Shown: positions 8,710-16,775 of the stretch, one piece after another
Position numbering within the stretch: position 1 is the first letter of the stretch
Layout of the letters: each line of letters starts with the position of its first letter
Source: Pseudomonas marginalis
GTDB lineage: Bacteria; Pseudomonadota; Gammaproteobacteria; Pseudomonadales; Pseudomonadaceae
DNA: 64,000 bases
Direction: 5' to 3'
Assembly: GCF_900105325.1 (NCBI RefSeq)
Contig: NZ_FNSU01000001.1
Location: forward strand, 682,001 to 746,000
Notes under the pieces: generated by a model
The model's database searches: none
The model's input: only the letters and a program-made list of their open reading frames with translations
Told to the model about the DNA's origin: nothing
Made by a program: the position numbers and the translations under genes

Positions 8710-8975
8710 TCGCCAGTACCGGCCAAAGCCCGGTCACGCTTCGGCGTGATTGGGACATGGTCATGGTGGGCCATATGACCGATTACTGGCGTACCCATCC
8801 ACCGGTTCATGTCCTAGTCGCGGGTTATATGGGTTACAAGGCGCCTCAGGACGTCACTGATGCCCCCGATCTGGCGCGCGACCTGGCAGCGATGGCCGCA
8901 GATCTACGGGACGATTTGCCAGAGCATTTGCGCAGTGGTTTAGATGCATTTGTCGGTGCGCCTTCGACAATATAA
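8664..8975 (+). CDS. Tail assembly chaperone, -1 frame extension (lambda T-like)
   Basis: The -1 frame is open from before 8640 to 8975 and encodes PFDWGQLYAHLI...RDWDMVMVGHMTDYW. This resembles the T part of G-T fusions, although translation of a separate 72-residue protein from ATG 8757 is also possible. Slippage on codons ccg-ggg-gaa (8659-8667) would give a fusion of about 204 residues. Lambda and many siphophages make a G-T fusion in a small fraction of translations. The frame arrangement is seen; the exact slip site is inferred, because GGGGGAA is not the perfect lambda heptamer. Confidence 0.65.
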   Translation, partial: GRPGPFDWGQLYAHLIASTGQSPVTLRRDWDMVMVGHMTDYWRTHPPVHVLVAGYMGYKAPQDVTDAPDLARDLAAMAADLRDDLPEHLRSGLDAFVGAPSTI

Positions 8976-9059
8976 TCACCTATGCTGATGTTAGATTTTG
9001 TCCATATCTATAGGTCGTCGCTATGCGATAAATCCTAATCACAACTGAGGAGGACTTAT

Positions 9060-9461
9060 ATGCGATATGCGATGTTTTTTGCTATTACGGGAATTTTGTT
9101 GTCAGGTTGCGCTGCTGTTCCAGACGCCAAAACGGAGCAATTAAAGCAGGAGTATATGAGCACCATTCCCGTCTGCATCTCCGATAAAGACTGTGAGTTG
9201 AAGTGGAGTGCGGCACGCCGCTGGGTGCTGAGTAATGCAGGCTATAAAATTCAGAGTATCACCAGCGATTACATCGAGACATTTAATCCGCCAGAAGCAT
9301 CTTCCTTACTTGGTGCTCGGATTATTAAAGAACCTAAAGGTGACGGGACCTATCGTATTACTGCGGAGCTTTGGTGCAGCAATTGGATAGGGTGTCATCC
9401 ACCAGTTTGGGAAGCCGCTGTAGATTTCAATCGAACAGTGAATGCCGCAAGGCTAAATTAG
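9060..9461 (+). CDS. Small lipoprotein, moron-type insertion
   Basis: 133 residues. An N-terminal signal (MRYAMFFAITGILLSG) ends in Cys17 in a lipobox LSGC, so the mature protein should be lipid-anchored. The rest has four more Cys and a mixed pattern; no family is recognised. The gene is clearly richer in A/T than its neighbours. It has a strong Shine-Dalgarno (GAGGAGG), an 84-base upstream gap with promoter-like A/T runs and its own terminator. It splits the normal chaperone-tape measure neighbourhood. Such independently expressed genes ('morons') in lysogens often act on the host envelope, for example superinfection exclusion; that role is only inferred. Confidence 0.75.
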   Translation: MRYAMFFAITGILLSGCAAVPDAKTEQLKQEYMSTIPVCISDKDCELKWSAARRWVLSNAGYKIQSITSDYIETFNPPEASSLLGARIIKEPKGDGTYRITAELWCSNWIGCHPPVWEAAVDFNRTVNAARLN

Positions 9462-9476
9462 TTATTCAAAAACCCA

Positions 9477-9500
9477 TAAACCCGCTTATGCGGGTTTTTT
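9477..9500 (+). terminator. Intrinsic terminator after the lipoprotein gene
   Basis: A GC stem (CCCGC / GCGGG with a four-base loop) is followed by six T. It lies 16 bases after the lipoprotein stop and just before the tape measure gene, so late transcription must read through it or be anti-terminated. Confidence 0.8.
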
Positions 9501-9525
9501 GTTATTTGAAGTTTGAGGTTTCGGC

Positions 9526-12297
9526 ATGGATAGAAATATCGCGTACCAGTTCACGGCCGGAACTCAGGGTTTCGACCGTGCAGTTGAAAGCATCGAGCGC
9601 AACATGCGCGAGGCGCGGACGACATTCAGTCGCGAGCTGCGGGCGATCAACACCGAGATGGTCGGTAGTCAAACCCGGCTCGCTCGTTTTGGTCCGGCAG
9701 TGAATGAGGCGTTCGCCGGCGTCAGCACCATCATGCGTTCGGGCCTCGGTGGTGTGGCGGCTGGCATTGCGGGTGTGTTTGGTCTGGGTGCTTTCAAGCT
9801 GGGCCAGATCGTTAGCGATAGCAAGGACGCGGCGATCCAACAGGAGGCTGCTTACCGTGGTCTGGAAGCGGTGGCCAATCACGCCGGTGTCGGTATTGGC
9901 CGGGCCATGGATGAGGCCAACAAGCTCGCCTCTGACGGCTTGCTCAGCGTCGGTGACGCGGCCAAAGCACTGCAAAACCTGCTCAGCCGTGGCTACAACG
10001 TTGACCAGGCTGTGGCGGTGATCAACCGCCTAAAAGACGCTGCAGCGTTCAACCGGCAGGCCAATCTCAGCATGTCGGAAGCTGTGGTGTCGGCCACCGA
10101 GGGCTTGAAAAACGAAAACTCGGTGCTGGTGGATAACGCCGGTGTTACGAAAAACGTCGCCAAAATGTGGGACGAGTACGCCAAGAGCATCGGCACCAGT
10201 CGTGACAAGTTGTCCGACTCGCAAAAGATCACGGCCGAATACAACGGCATCATGAAAGAGACCGAGGCCCAGGTCGGTAATGCTGCCAAGGCGGCGGATG
10301 GATTAACCGGCAGCCAGGCCGAGCTCGACTCCAAAAGCAACCAGCTGCAGGTCACCATCGGCACCATCCTTGAACCGGTCTTTATCAGCCTGAATAAGCG
10401 GCTGTCGGAGACTGCCAGTTGGTTTAACAACCTGCTGAAAGGCATGACTGGCGTAGGCCTTACCGTGGATGAGGTGGCGGCGAACGTCGCGCGCTACGAA
10501 GCGATGTTAGGCACAGTCATCGCCGGCCCACGCGGTGGCGGTGGCAAGGCTCAATTGGAAGCCACGCTGGTCGAAGAGCGCCTGCTGCTGGAAAACATGC
10601 AGTTGGTCTCCAACAAGCTAGAGGAAGTCGATGCGGGTATGCGCTCCCGTTCAGCCCGCATCGAAGAGCAGCGGCGCAAAGTGGCCGAGATGGCCGCGAC
10701 CGGCAATACAGCCCTGACCAAGGCACCGCAGCAGGGCAGAGTTAGGCCAACCGCTTACGGCATTGAGATCGCCCAGTTAACCAAACTGGAACAGGCTTAC
10801 GCGGCAGCCGTCGAGCATCGGAAGAAAGTAGTTGAGTCCACGACGCCCCCTAAAAAAGCGGATGACCCGGTAAGTGCGCCGACGAAAGCCAAGTCTCGGG
10901 TCAGTGAGTGGGCAGAGACGCTGGATGCACAGAAAGTGGCTCACGCCCAACAGCAGGCGGAGCAAGGCACCTTCCTGCAGTTTTCTCAGCAGCAGGAAAT
11001 GCAGTACTGGCAGGGCATCCTCAAACGCACGGATTTGAGCGCGGCCGAACGGTTGAGCGTTCAGCGCAATTACCTGGCGTCATTGAATGCGTTGCGCCGG
11101 CAGGACGAGGGCCAAGCCTTTGCCGATCTGCAGGCCCAGGCGCAGCAGTACCGCAACAATATGGACGCGCGCCTGCAGATTGCTCAGCAGACCCTGGAGC
11201 GCAGCCGGCAACTTTATGGACAGGACAGCCAGGAATACCGCAAGGCTGCGGCTGAGGTGGTTGCTGTCGAGCGCGAAAAGCAGCAGCAAATCACCAACAT
11301 GAAACAGCAGCAGCTGGCTGCCGATCAGCAGGCGCGGCTTACCGATGTTGCCCATGCCGAACAGATGGCCCAGCTGGATCTGCAAGCCAACCTGATCACC
11401 CAAGGCCAACTGCTGCAAGCCCAAGCTGAGTTCGAAAAGCAACGGTATGCGATCGAAGCCCAGGCATTGGCCGAGCGTAAAGCGCTGCTGGAGCAGGATC
11501 CTGACCGTAACCCGGTCGCCCTGCAGCAGGTCCAGCAGCAGATCCTGGCGCTGGAGCAAACCCACCGCAACAGCATGGCAGTGATTGGCAGGCAGCAAAC
11601 CTTCGAGTCGCAAAGCAACTGGACGGGCATGGTCGACAGCCTGCGTACCAGCTGGTCGAGCGGGCTTACCGGGATCATCAGCGGCACCATGAGCACTCAG
11701 GGCCTGTTGCGCGGGATCTTCACCAGCATCGGGACCGCGTTCGTTGAGAACATGGTCACCAAGCCGTTGATGGCATGGATGTTCGGTGAGACGGCTAAAA
11801 CCGGTGCGACGGTGGTGGGTGTTGGCGTTCGAACGGCTGCAGAGGCAGGCGGTGCGGCCATGTCCGTAGCGATCTGGGGCGCAGCCACGATCAAAAACAT
11901 CATTGCCAGTGCCTGGCAGGCCATGGCCGGTGCCTTTGCAGCCATGTCGGCCATTCCGATCATTGGACCGATCCTCGGCGCAGCGGCTGCAGTGGCTGCC
12001 GGCGCATTCGTATTTGGCCTGGTGAAAAACGTCGCCTCGGCCGAGGGCGGCTATGACATCCCTGCCGGTACCAACCCCATGACACAACTCCACGAGCAGG
12101 AAATGGTACTGCCCAAGCAATACGCCAATGTCATCCGCCAGGCAGCCAGTGGAGAGGGGCAGTTGGGAGGGGCCGGTAACAGCTATCACTACCACGACAG
12201 CAGCGGCCGGATGTCACCTGCGGATATTCGGCGGGGTGCCCGGGTGCTGGCCGAGGAAATGCAAAAAATGCGGCGCAACGGCGCCATCAAAACTTAG
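9526..12297 (+). CDS. Tail tape measure protein
   Basis: At 923 residues it is the longest gene of the tail module. Its length would set tail length. An N-terminal helical region is followed by a Gly/Ala-rich hydrophobic stretch (about residues 75-95). A long Gln-rich coiled-coil region (about 470-680; QQQEMQYWQ, AQQQAEQGTF, QQQITNMKQQQ) comes next, then further hydrophobic segments at about 740-850 and a C-terminus with HYHDSSGRMSPADIRRGARV. Hydrophobic segments and coiled coils are usual in tape measure proteins that enter the host membrane. It follows the chaperones, as is standard. Confidence 0.9.
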   Translation: MDRNIAYQFTAGTQGFDRAVESIERNMREARTTFSRELRAINTEMVGSQTRLARFGPAVNEAFAGVSTIMRSGLGGVAAGIAGVFGLGAFKLGQIVSDSKDAAIQQEAAYRGLEAVANHAGVGIGRAMDEANKLASDGLLSVGDAAKALQNLLSRGYNVDQAVAVINRLKDAAAFNRQANLSMSEAVVSATEGLKNENSVLVDNAGVTKNVAKMWDEYAKSIGTSRDKLSDSQKITAEYNGIMKETEAQVGNAAKAADGLTGSQAELDSKSNQLQVTIGTILEPVFISLNKRLSETASWFNNLLKGMTGVGLTVDEVAANVARYEAMLGTVIAGPRGGGGKAQLEATLVEERLLLENMQLVSNKLEEVDAGMRSRSARIEEQRRKVAEMAATGNTALTKAPQQGRVRPTAYGIEIAQLTKLEQAYAAAVEHRKKVVESTTPPKKADDPVSAPTKAKSRVSEWAETLDAQKVAHAQQQAEQGTFLQFSQQQEMQYWQGILKRTDLSAAERLSVQRNYLASLNALRRQDEGQAFADLQAQAQQYRNNMDARLQIAQQTLERSRQLYGQDSQEYRKAAAEVVAVEREKQQQITNMKQQQLAADQQARLTDVAHAEQMAQLDLQANLITQGQLLQAQAEFEKQRYAIEAQALAERKALLEQDPDRNPVALQQVQQQILALEQTHRNSMAVIGRQQTFESQSNWTGMVDSLRTSWSSGLTGIISGTMSTQGLLRGIFTSIGTAFVENMVTKPLMAWMFGETAKTGATVVGVGVRTAAEAGGAAMSVAIWGAATIKNIIASAWQAMAGAFAAMSAIPIIGPILGAAAAVAAGAFVFGLVKNVASAEGGYDIPAGTNPMTQLHEQEMVLPKQYANVIRQAASGEGQLGGAGNSYHYHDSSGRMSPADIRRGARVLAEEMQKMRRNGAIKT

Positions 12298-12306
12298 GGG
12301 GGCGAG

Positions 12307-12957
12307 ATGTCGTTAGGACCTTTTTGGCCGGCGCGCTGGATCGCCAGTTACCCCGATATGGGCGCGGCGGTTGAAGGCGTTCTGCCGCGCCTGCCCGGGC
12401 AAACCCTTCTTTCAAAAAAGGCGCCTGAGTGGAGTACCGGTGTGCAGAAAGCTGCCAGTGGTCGACGCCGGACAACGGCGTATTACCCAGCGCCGCTTTG
12501 GTCTTTCCAACTGAGCTACAACGCCGTGCGCAAGCGCCCCGGCTTGGATGAATGGTCGAGGCTGATTGAGTTCTTTAATCAGCGCAAAGGGCAATTTGGC
12601 GAGTTCCTGTTCTTTGATCGTAGCGATCACCTGGTAACGCTTCAGCGCTTTGGCACCGGTGATGGCACCACGCGAACATTTCAGCTTTCCCGGGAGATAG
12701 GCCACTGGATCGAGCCGGTGTACGGCGTCGTCAATGTGGACGTCGTCACTGTCAGTGGTGCTCCTACTTCAGCCTTCACTGTGGATGAGCTGGGGCGCAT
12801 CACCTTCACGGTGGCCCCACCCATCAATGCGGCGCTGGTGTGGAGTGGGGCGTTTTATTTTCGCTGTGCTTTCGAGGCCGATTCGCTCGACGGGGCTCAG
12901 CCTTATCGCGCGATATGGGAACTCAAAAAAATCGCGTTCACGAGTATCAAACCATGA
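12307..12957 (+). CDS. Distal tail protein, DUF2460 family (GTA gp12-like)
   Basis: 216 residues, with conserved features of DUF2460: FPxRW-like opening (FWPARWIASYPDMGA), TAYYPAPLWSFQLSY, and the block FFNQRKGQFGEFLFFD followed by RFGTGDGTTRTFQL. In gene transfer agents this protein forms the distal tail ring. It overlaps the next gene by ATGA. The same family order (DUF2460, DUF2163, NlpC/P60, hub) is kept through 16763. Confidence 0.8.
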   Translation: MSLGPFWPARWIASYPDMGAAVEGVLPRLPGQTLLSKKAPEWSTGVQKAASGRRRTTAYYPAPLWSFQLSYNAVRKRPGLDEWSRLIEFFNQRKGQFGEFLFFDRSDHLVTLQRFGTGDGTTRTFQLSREIGHWIEPVYGVVNVDVVTVSGAPTSAFTVDELGRITFTVAPPINAALVWSGAFYFRCAFEADSLDGAQPYRAIWELKKIAFTSIKP

Positions 12958-13814
12958 TCGATGCCACACCCGAACTGAAAGCTTTTCTGGCCACGGCGCG
13001 CAGTTTCGTCATGGCGGATCTGTACACGATTGCCCTGGCCAGCGGCCAGGTGCTGCGTTACACCGATGCGGGTTTGCAGGTCTTCTATGCGGGCCAGAAC
13101 TACTCGGCCAGCGGCCCCCTGATCAAGCGCACCGGCGTGCGGGCGGTGCGCGGGATTGAGGTCGACACGTTAAACGTGACCTTTACCGCCGGTATGGACG
13201 ATACCGTGTTCGGCGAGCCCTTGCTGCCATTCATTGCCGGCGGCGGTTTTGACGGGGCCACCCTGAACCTTGTTCGAGCGTTTATGGCGGACTGGCGATC
13301 ACCCGTGGTGGGCACGGTCACACGTTTTATCGGGCGTGTCGCCGAGGTGGATCCTGCCGATCGCGAGCAGGCGACGGTGACAGTGAAGTCGCCGATCGAG
13401 CTGCTCGATACCAAGGTGCCCCGGGGTGTCTATCAGCCCTCCTGCCTGCGCACGGTGTACAGCGCCGATTGCGGGGTGAATCGCGCCCTGTTTGAAACCG
13501 TGGGTGTGGTCCAGGGCGGCAGCACGGCCCTGCGCGTGAACTCCAATGTGCCCGCCACTCAGGGCTGGTTTGACCAGGGCGTGATTCGTTTTGTGAACGG
13601 TGCCAATGCAGGTGTGACAAGGACCGTACGCCGATTCACGGCAGATGGTGCCGTGACGATGATCCTGGGCCTGCCAGGCGTGCCAGTGGCGGGTGATCAG
13701 TTTCTGATTTACCCGGGTTGCCCACGGACGCTGGATGCCTGCACCAACAAGTTCGGCAACCGAGCGCGGTATCGGGGTATGCCGTTCATTCCCGTCGCGG
13801 AGACATCGGTATGA
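12954..13814 (+). CDS. Tail-tip hub protein, DUF2163 / BR0599 family (GTA gp13-like)
   Basis: 286 residues. The ATG at 12954 overlaps the previous stop and gives an N-terminus MIDATPELKAFLATAR that fits the family. The C-terminal half has two conserved Cys: CLRTVYSADCGVNR and YPGCPRTLDACTNKFGNRARYRGMPF, the last being the family hallmark. These proteins are part of the baseplate hub of siphophages and gene transfer agents. The stop overlaps the peptidase gene start. Confidence 0.82.
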   Translation: MIDATPELKAFLATARSFVMADLYTIALASGQVLRYTDAGLQVFYAGQNYSASGPLIKRTGVRAVRGIEVDTLNVTFTAGMDDTVFGEPLLPFIAGGGFDGATLNLVRAFMADWRSPVVGTVTRFIGRVAEVDPADREQATVTVKSPIELLDTKVPRGVYQPSCLRTVYSADCGVNRALFETVGVVQGGSTALRVNSNVPATQGWFDQGVIRFVNGANAGVTRTVRRFTADGAVTMILGLPGVPVAGDQFLIYPGCPRTLDACTNKFGNRARYRGMPFIPVAETSV

Positions 13815-14269
13815 GCCCGTTCGAAGTGCTGCAGCGTGATGCCGTGGTCTCGCAGGCTGAGCGCTGGTTGCGTACGCCGTACCAGCACCGGCAGCACCTG
13901 CTGGGTGTTGGTGTTGACTGCGCCTGGTTGCTGATTGAGGTGTATCACGCCGCCGGGTTGATTCCCTGGATCGATCCCGGGGCGTATGCCCAGGACTGGC
14001 ACCTGCATCGCAGTGAGGAGCGTTATCTGGGCTGGCTGGAGTTGTATGGCCGGCAGATCGATACGCCACAGCGTGGTGATGTCGCGGTCTGGAAATTCGG
14101 CCGGACCTTCAGCCACGGCGCGGTGGTGGTCGATGAGCACCGCATCATTCACGCCTATCGGGACATCGGCGTCGAGTTTGCGGACATGCGCGAGGAGCGG
14201 CTCTCCAGCCATACCGTGCGTTATTACACACTTAACCGATATGGAGTCAGCGATGGGGGGCAGCAGTAG
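13811..14269 (+). CDS. Tail-tip cell-wall peptidase, NlpC/P60 family (GTA gp14-like)
   Basis: 152 residues with the NlpC/P60 catalytic elements: Cys in GVGVDCAWLLIEVY, His in FSHGAVVVDEHRI, and an acidic or polar third residue downstream. It would cut peptidoglycan peptide stems at the tail tip during entry. The ATG at 13811 overlaps the previous gene. The 3' end overlaps the next gene by 17 bases. Confidence 0.85.
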   Translation: MSPFEVLQRDAVVSQAERWLRTPYQHRQHLLGVGVDCAWLLIEVYHAAGLIPWIDPGAYAQDWHLHRSEERYLGWLELYGRQIDTPQRGDVAVWKFGRTFSHGAVVVDEHRIIHAYRDIGVEFADMREERLSSHTVRYYTLNRYGVSDGGQQ

Positions 14270-16763
14270 TACCATTTCCAATAGTGCGACACGTATCAAC
14301 GCGTTGCAGATCCAGAGCAGTGCGAGTGGCAAGCCGATCGCCTGGATCGCCGGCCGTAATCGCATCAGCCCTAACCTCATTTATTACAGTGACTTTGAAG
14401 CGGTCGCCAAAACCACGACGAAAAAGTCGGGGGGTAAAGGAGGCGGCGGGGCCACCCAAAAAGACACGACCTACACCTACTACGCGGCCATCATTTTGGC
14501 CGTCGGGCGAGGCCCGCTGGGTGCAACTCACCGCGTATTTCGTGACAAAGAGGTGTTTTCCTCACTGGCGCAGATTGGCTTGAATTATGCCAATGGCACT
14601 CATGATCAGGCGGTGTGGGGGTTTCTTCAAACTCGCCACCCTACCGAAGCGATTGCCTACGCTGACACGGCCTACGTTTTTTCCAGCAGGTACCTGCTCA
14701 ACGACAACGCCGGCGTCCAGAATCATACGTTTGAGGTGGACGGGCGTTATCAGGTGCCCGGGCTGCCGGATGCCAACCCGGGTGACTTCTTGCCCGGGTT
14801 GTTGCTCGATCCGTTGGACGGCATTGGTTTTACCCCGGCATGGGTCGCGGATATGTCGAACTACCGCAACTATTGCTTGGCGGAAAACTTACTCTTGAGC
14901 CCAGTGCTTGACGAACAGTCGCCGGCGAATGAGGCCATCGCGCGCTGGTTGCAGCTGACCAACAGCGAGCTGGTGTGGTCTGCCGGTCAACTCAAGGTGA
15001 TCCCCTACGGCGACCAGGCTGTCACGGGCAACGGTGTCACGTGGTTTCCGAACATCACGCCAGTGGCGGATCTGACCGATGACGATTTTCTTTCTGAGGA
15101 CGGTGAGCCTCCGGTCTCGCTCAAGATCAAGAGCCAGGCCGACAGCTACAACGAAGTGTCGCTGGAGATCCTCGATCGTGATCACGAGTACAACACCGAC
15201 GTAGTGCGTGCGCCTGATCAGACTGCCATTGAGCAGTTTGGCTCCAAGCCGATGGACACCATCAAAGCGTACGAGATCTGCAATATCGCCATCGGTGCCC
15301 ATGCGGCGCAGTTGTTGGTGCAGCGCAAGCTGTACGTGCGTAATGAATATGAGTTCTCCCTCGGCTGGCAGCATGTGCTCCTTGAGCCTATGGACCTAGT
15401 CACGATCACTGAGCCAGGGTTGAACCTGCACCAGCGCCTGGTCCGGCTGATTTCGGTTGAGGAGGACGAGCTGGGTAAGTTGGCGATCGTGGCCGAGGAT
15501 GCGTTGCTGGGCGTCGGCAGCGCACCTAACTATCCGGTGCAGAGCAAAAGCGGTTATCAGGGCAATCAGAACGTCGCGCCTGGTCCTGTCCTGGCGCCCA
15601 TCATGTTCAACCCACCCGAGAGCTTGCTGCCCGCCGGCACATTGCAGATCTGGGGCGGTGTTGCCGGTGTGGGTGAAGCCTGGGGCGGTTGTGAGATTTG
15701 GATCAGCGCCGATGGCGACAGCTACCGGTTAGCGGAGACGATTTACGGCAGGGCGCGCATGGGGCAACTGACAACGACTCTGGCCGCTGGAAGCGATCCC
15801 GATACGGTCAACACCTTGTCAGTGCAACTGGCAGCGGCGACGGAGCTGGCTGCCGCCACTACTGCAGAGGCGGACAGTGGCGCCACGCTGTGTTGGGTGG
15901 CCGGTGAGTTGCTGAGTTACCGAGACGCGGTGCTCACGGGCGTCGGAGGCTATGAGCTGAGTTATCTGAGACGCGGACGTCTGAGCACGGCCATCTCCAG
16001 TCACTCGGCCGGTTCACCCTTTGTGCGGTTGGATGATGCCGTCTGGAAGTACAGCTACACGTCCGACCAGGTCGGCAAGACTGTCTGGGTCAAGTTCCGC
16101 TCATTTAACGTGTTCGGTCGAGCACTTGAGGATCTGGCGGATGTCACTGCCTACAGCGTCACGTTGTCGCCGGCTCGGGTAGCGCCTGATACCGCGCAAA
16201 ACCTCGCCCTGGTCGGTGCCTTCGAGGCGCCGTACTTCACCGTCAGTTGGGTGGCCGGAGCTCGTGCCGAAGATCGCTTGGTACGTGTTCGTCACGCGGG
16301 CAGTAATGCCCTCCTGCGAGAGGTGGCGACTACCAGCACGGCATTTACTTACCAACGTGAAGATGCGCTGGTGGATGGTGCGCTCATTCGCAGCTATCGG
16401 GTGGAGGTCATAGAGCGCAACGCTGCAGGCCAAGCACAGTTGGTGTCGTTGTTGGTCACCAATACGGCGCCGGCGCCCGTTACGGGAACCGCCGCCTCGG
16501 TCACTGGCACCACCACTGCGGATGTCAGTTGCGCGGCCAGTGCAGCTGCAGACACGGCGGGCTATGTGTTTGTGTATTCGACAGAGGAGGACTTTGATCC
16601 GGCAACCGCAGGAACGGTCGGGTATCAAGGCGTATCACGCACCGGCCAGATCACGGGACTGACGCCAGACACCACGTATTACCTCTGCGCTGCAGCGTAC
16701 GACACCTGGAGCAGTGTACGCAGTCAACTCAACTTCGCCCCGGCGATCACCTTCAACACCTGA
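14253..16763 (+). CDS. Phage tail hub / host specificity protein (tip attachment type)
   Basis: 836 residues. The start at 14253 gives MGGSSSTISNSATRINALQI, typical of the family, with GGAG 5 bases upstream; a longer start at 14241 is possible. The first half carries hub-type motifs (RYLLNDNAGVQNHTFEVDGR, PGLPDANPGDF). From about residue 690 on, two fibronectin type III-like domains are suggested by repeated strands and the closing GLTPDTTYYLCAAAYDTW. It likely forms the tip of the tail with the three preceding proteins and carries receptor-binding domains at its C-terminus. Confidence 0.82.
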   Translation: MGGSSSTISNSATRINALQIQSSASGKPIAWIAGRNRISPNLIYYSDFEAVAKTTTKKSGGKGGGGATQKDTTYTYYAAIILAVGRGPLGATHRVFRDKEVFSSLAQIGLNYANGTHDQAVWGFLQTRHPTEAIAYADTAYVFSSRYLLNDNAGVQNHTFEVDGRYQVPGLPDANPGDFLPGLLLDPLDGIGFTPAWVADMSNYRNYCLAENLLLSPVLDEQSPANEAIARWLQLTNSELVWSAGQLKVIPYGDQAVTGNGVTWFPNITPVADLTDDDFLSEDGEPPVSLKIKSQADSYNEVSLEILDRDHEYNTDVVRAPDQTAIEQFGSKPMDTIKAYEICNIAIGAHAAQLLVQRKLYVRNEYEFSLGWQHVLLEPMDLVTITEPGLNLHQRLVRLISVEEDELGKLAIVAEDALLGVGSAPNYPVQSKSGYQGNQNVAPGPVLAPIMFNPPESLLPAGTLQIWGGVAGVGEAWGGCEIWISADGDSYRLAETIYGRARMGQLTTTLAAGSDPDTVNTLSVQLAAATELAAATTAEADSGATLCWVAGELLSYRDAVLTGVGGYELSYLRRGRLSTAISSHSAGSPFVRLDDAVWKYSYTSDQVGKTVWVKFRSFNVFGRALEDLADVTAYSVTLSPARVAPDTAQNLALVGAFEAPYFTVSWVAGARAEDRLVRVRHAGSNALLREVATTSTAFTYQREDALVDGALIRSYRVEVIERNAAGQAQLVSLLVTNTAPAPVTGTAASVTGTTTADVSCAASAAADTAGYVFVYSTEEDFDPATAGTVGYQGVSRTGQITGLTPDTTYYLCAAAYDTWSSVRSQLNFAPAITFNT

Positions 16764-16775
16764 TAGAGACTCATC

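Noticed and set aside
9704..10021. Extra + strand frame inside the tape measure gene
   Set aside because: Alternate-frame reading of the tape measure with no ribosome site.
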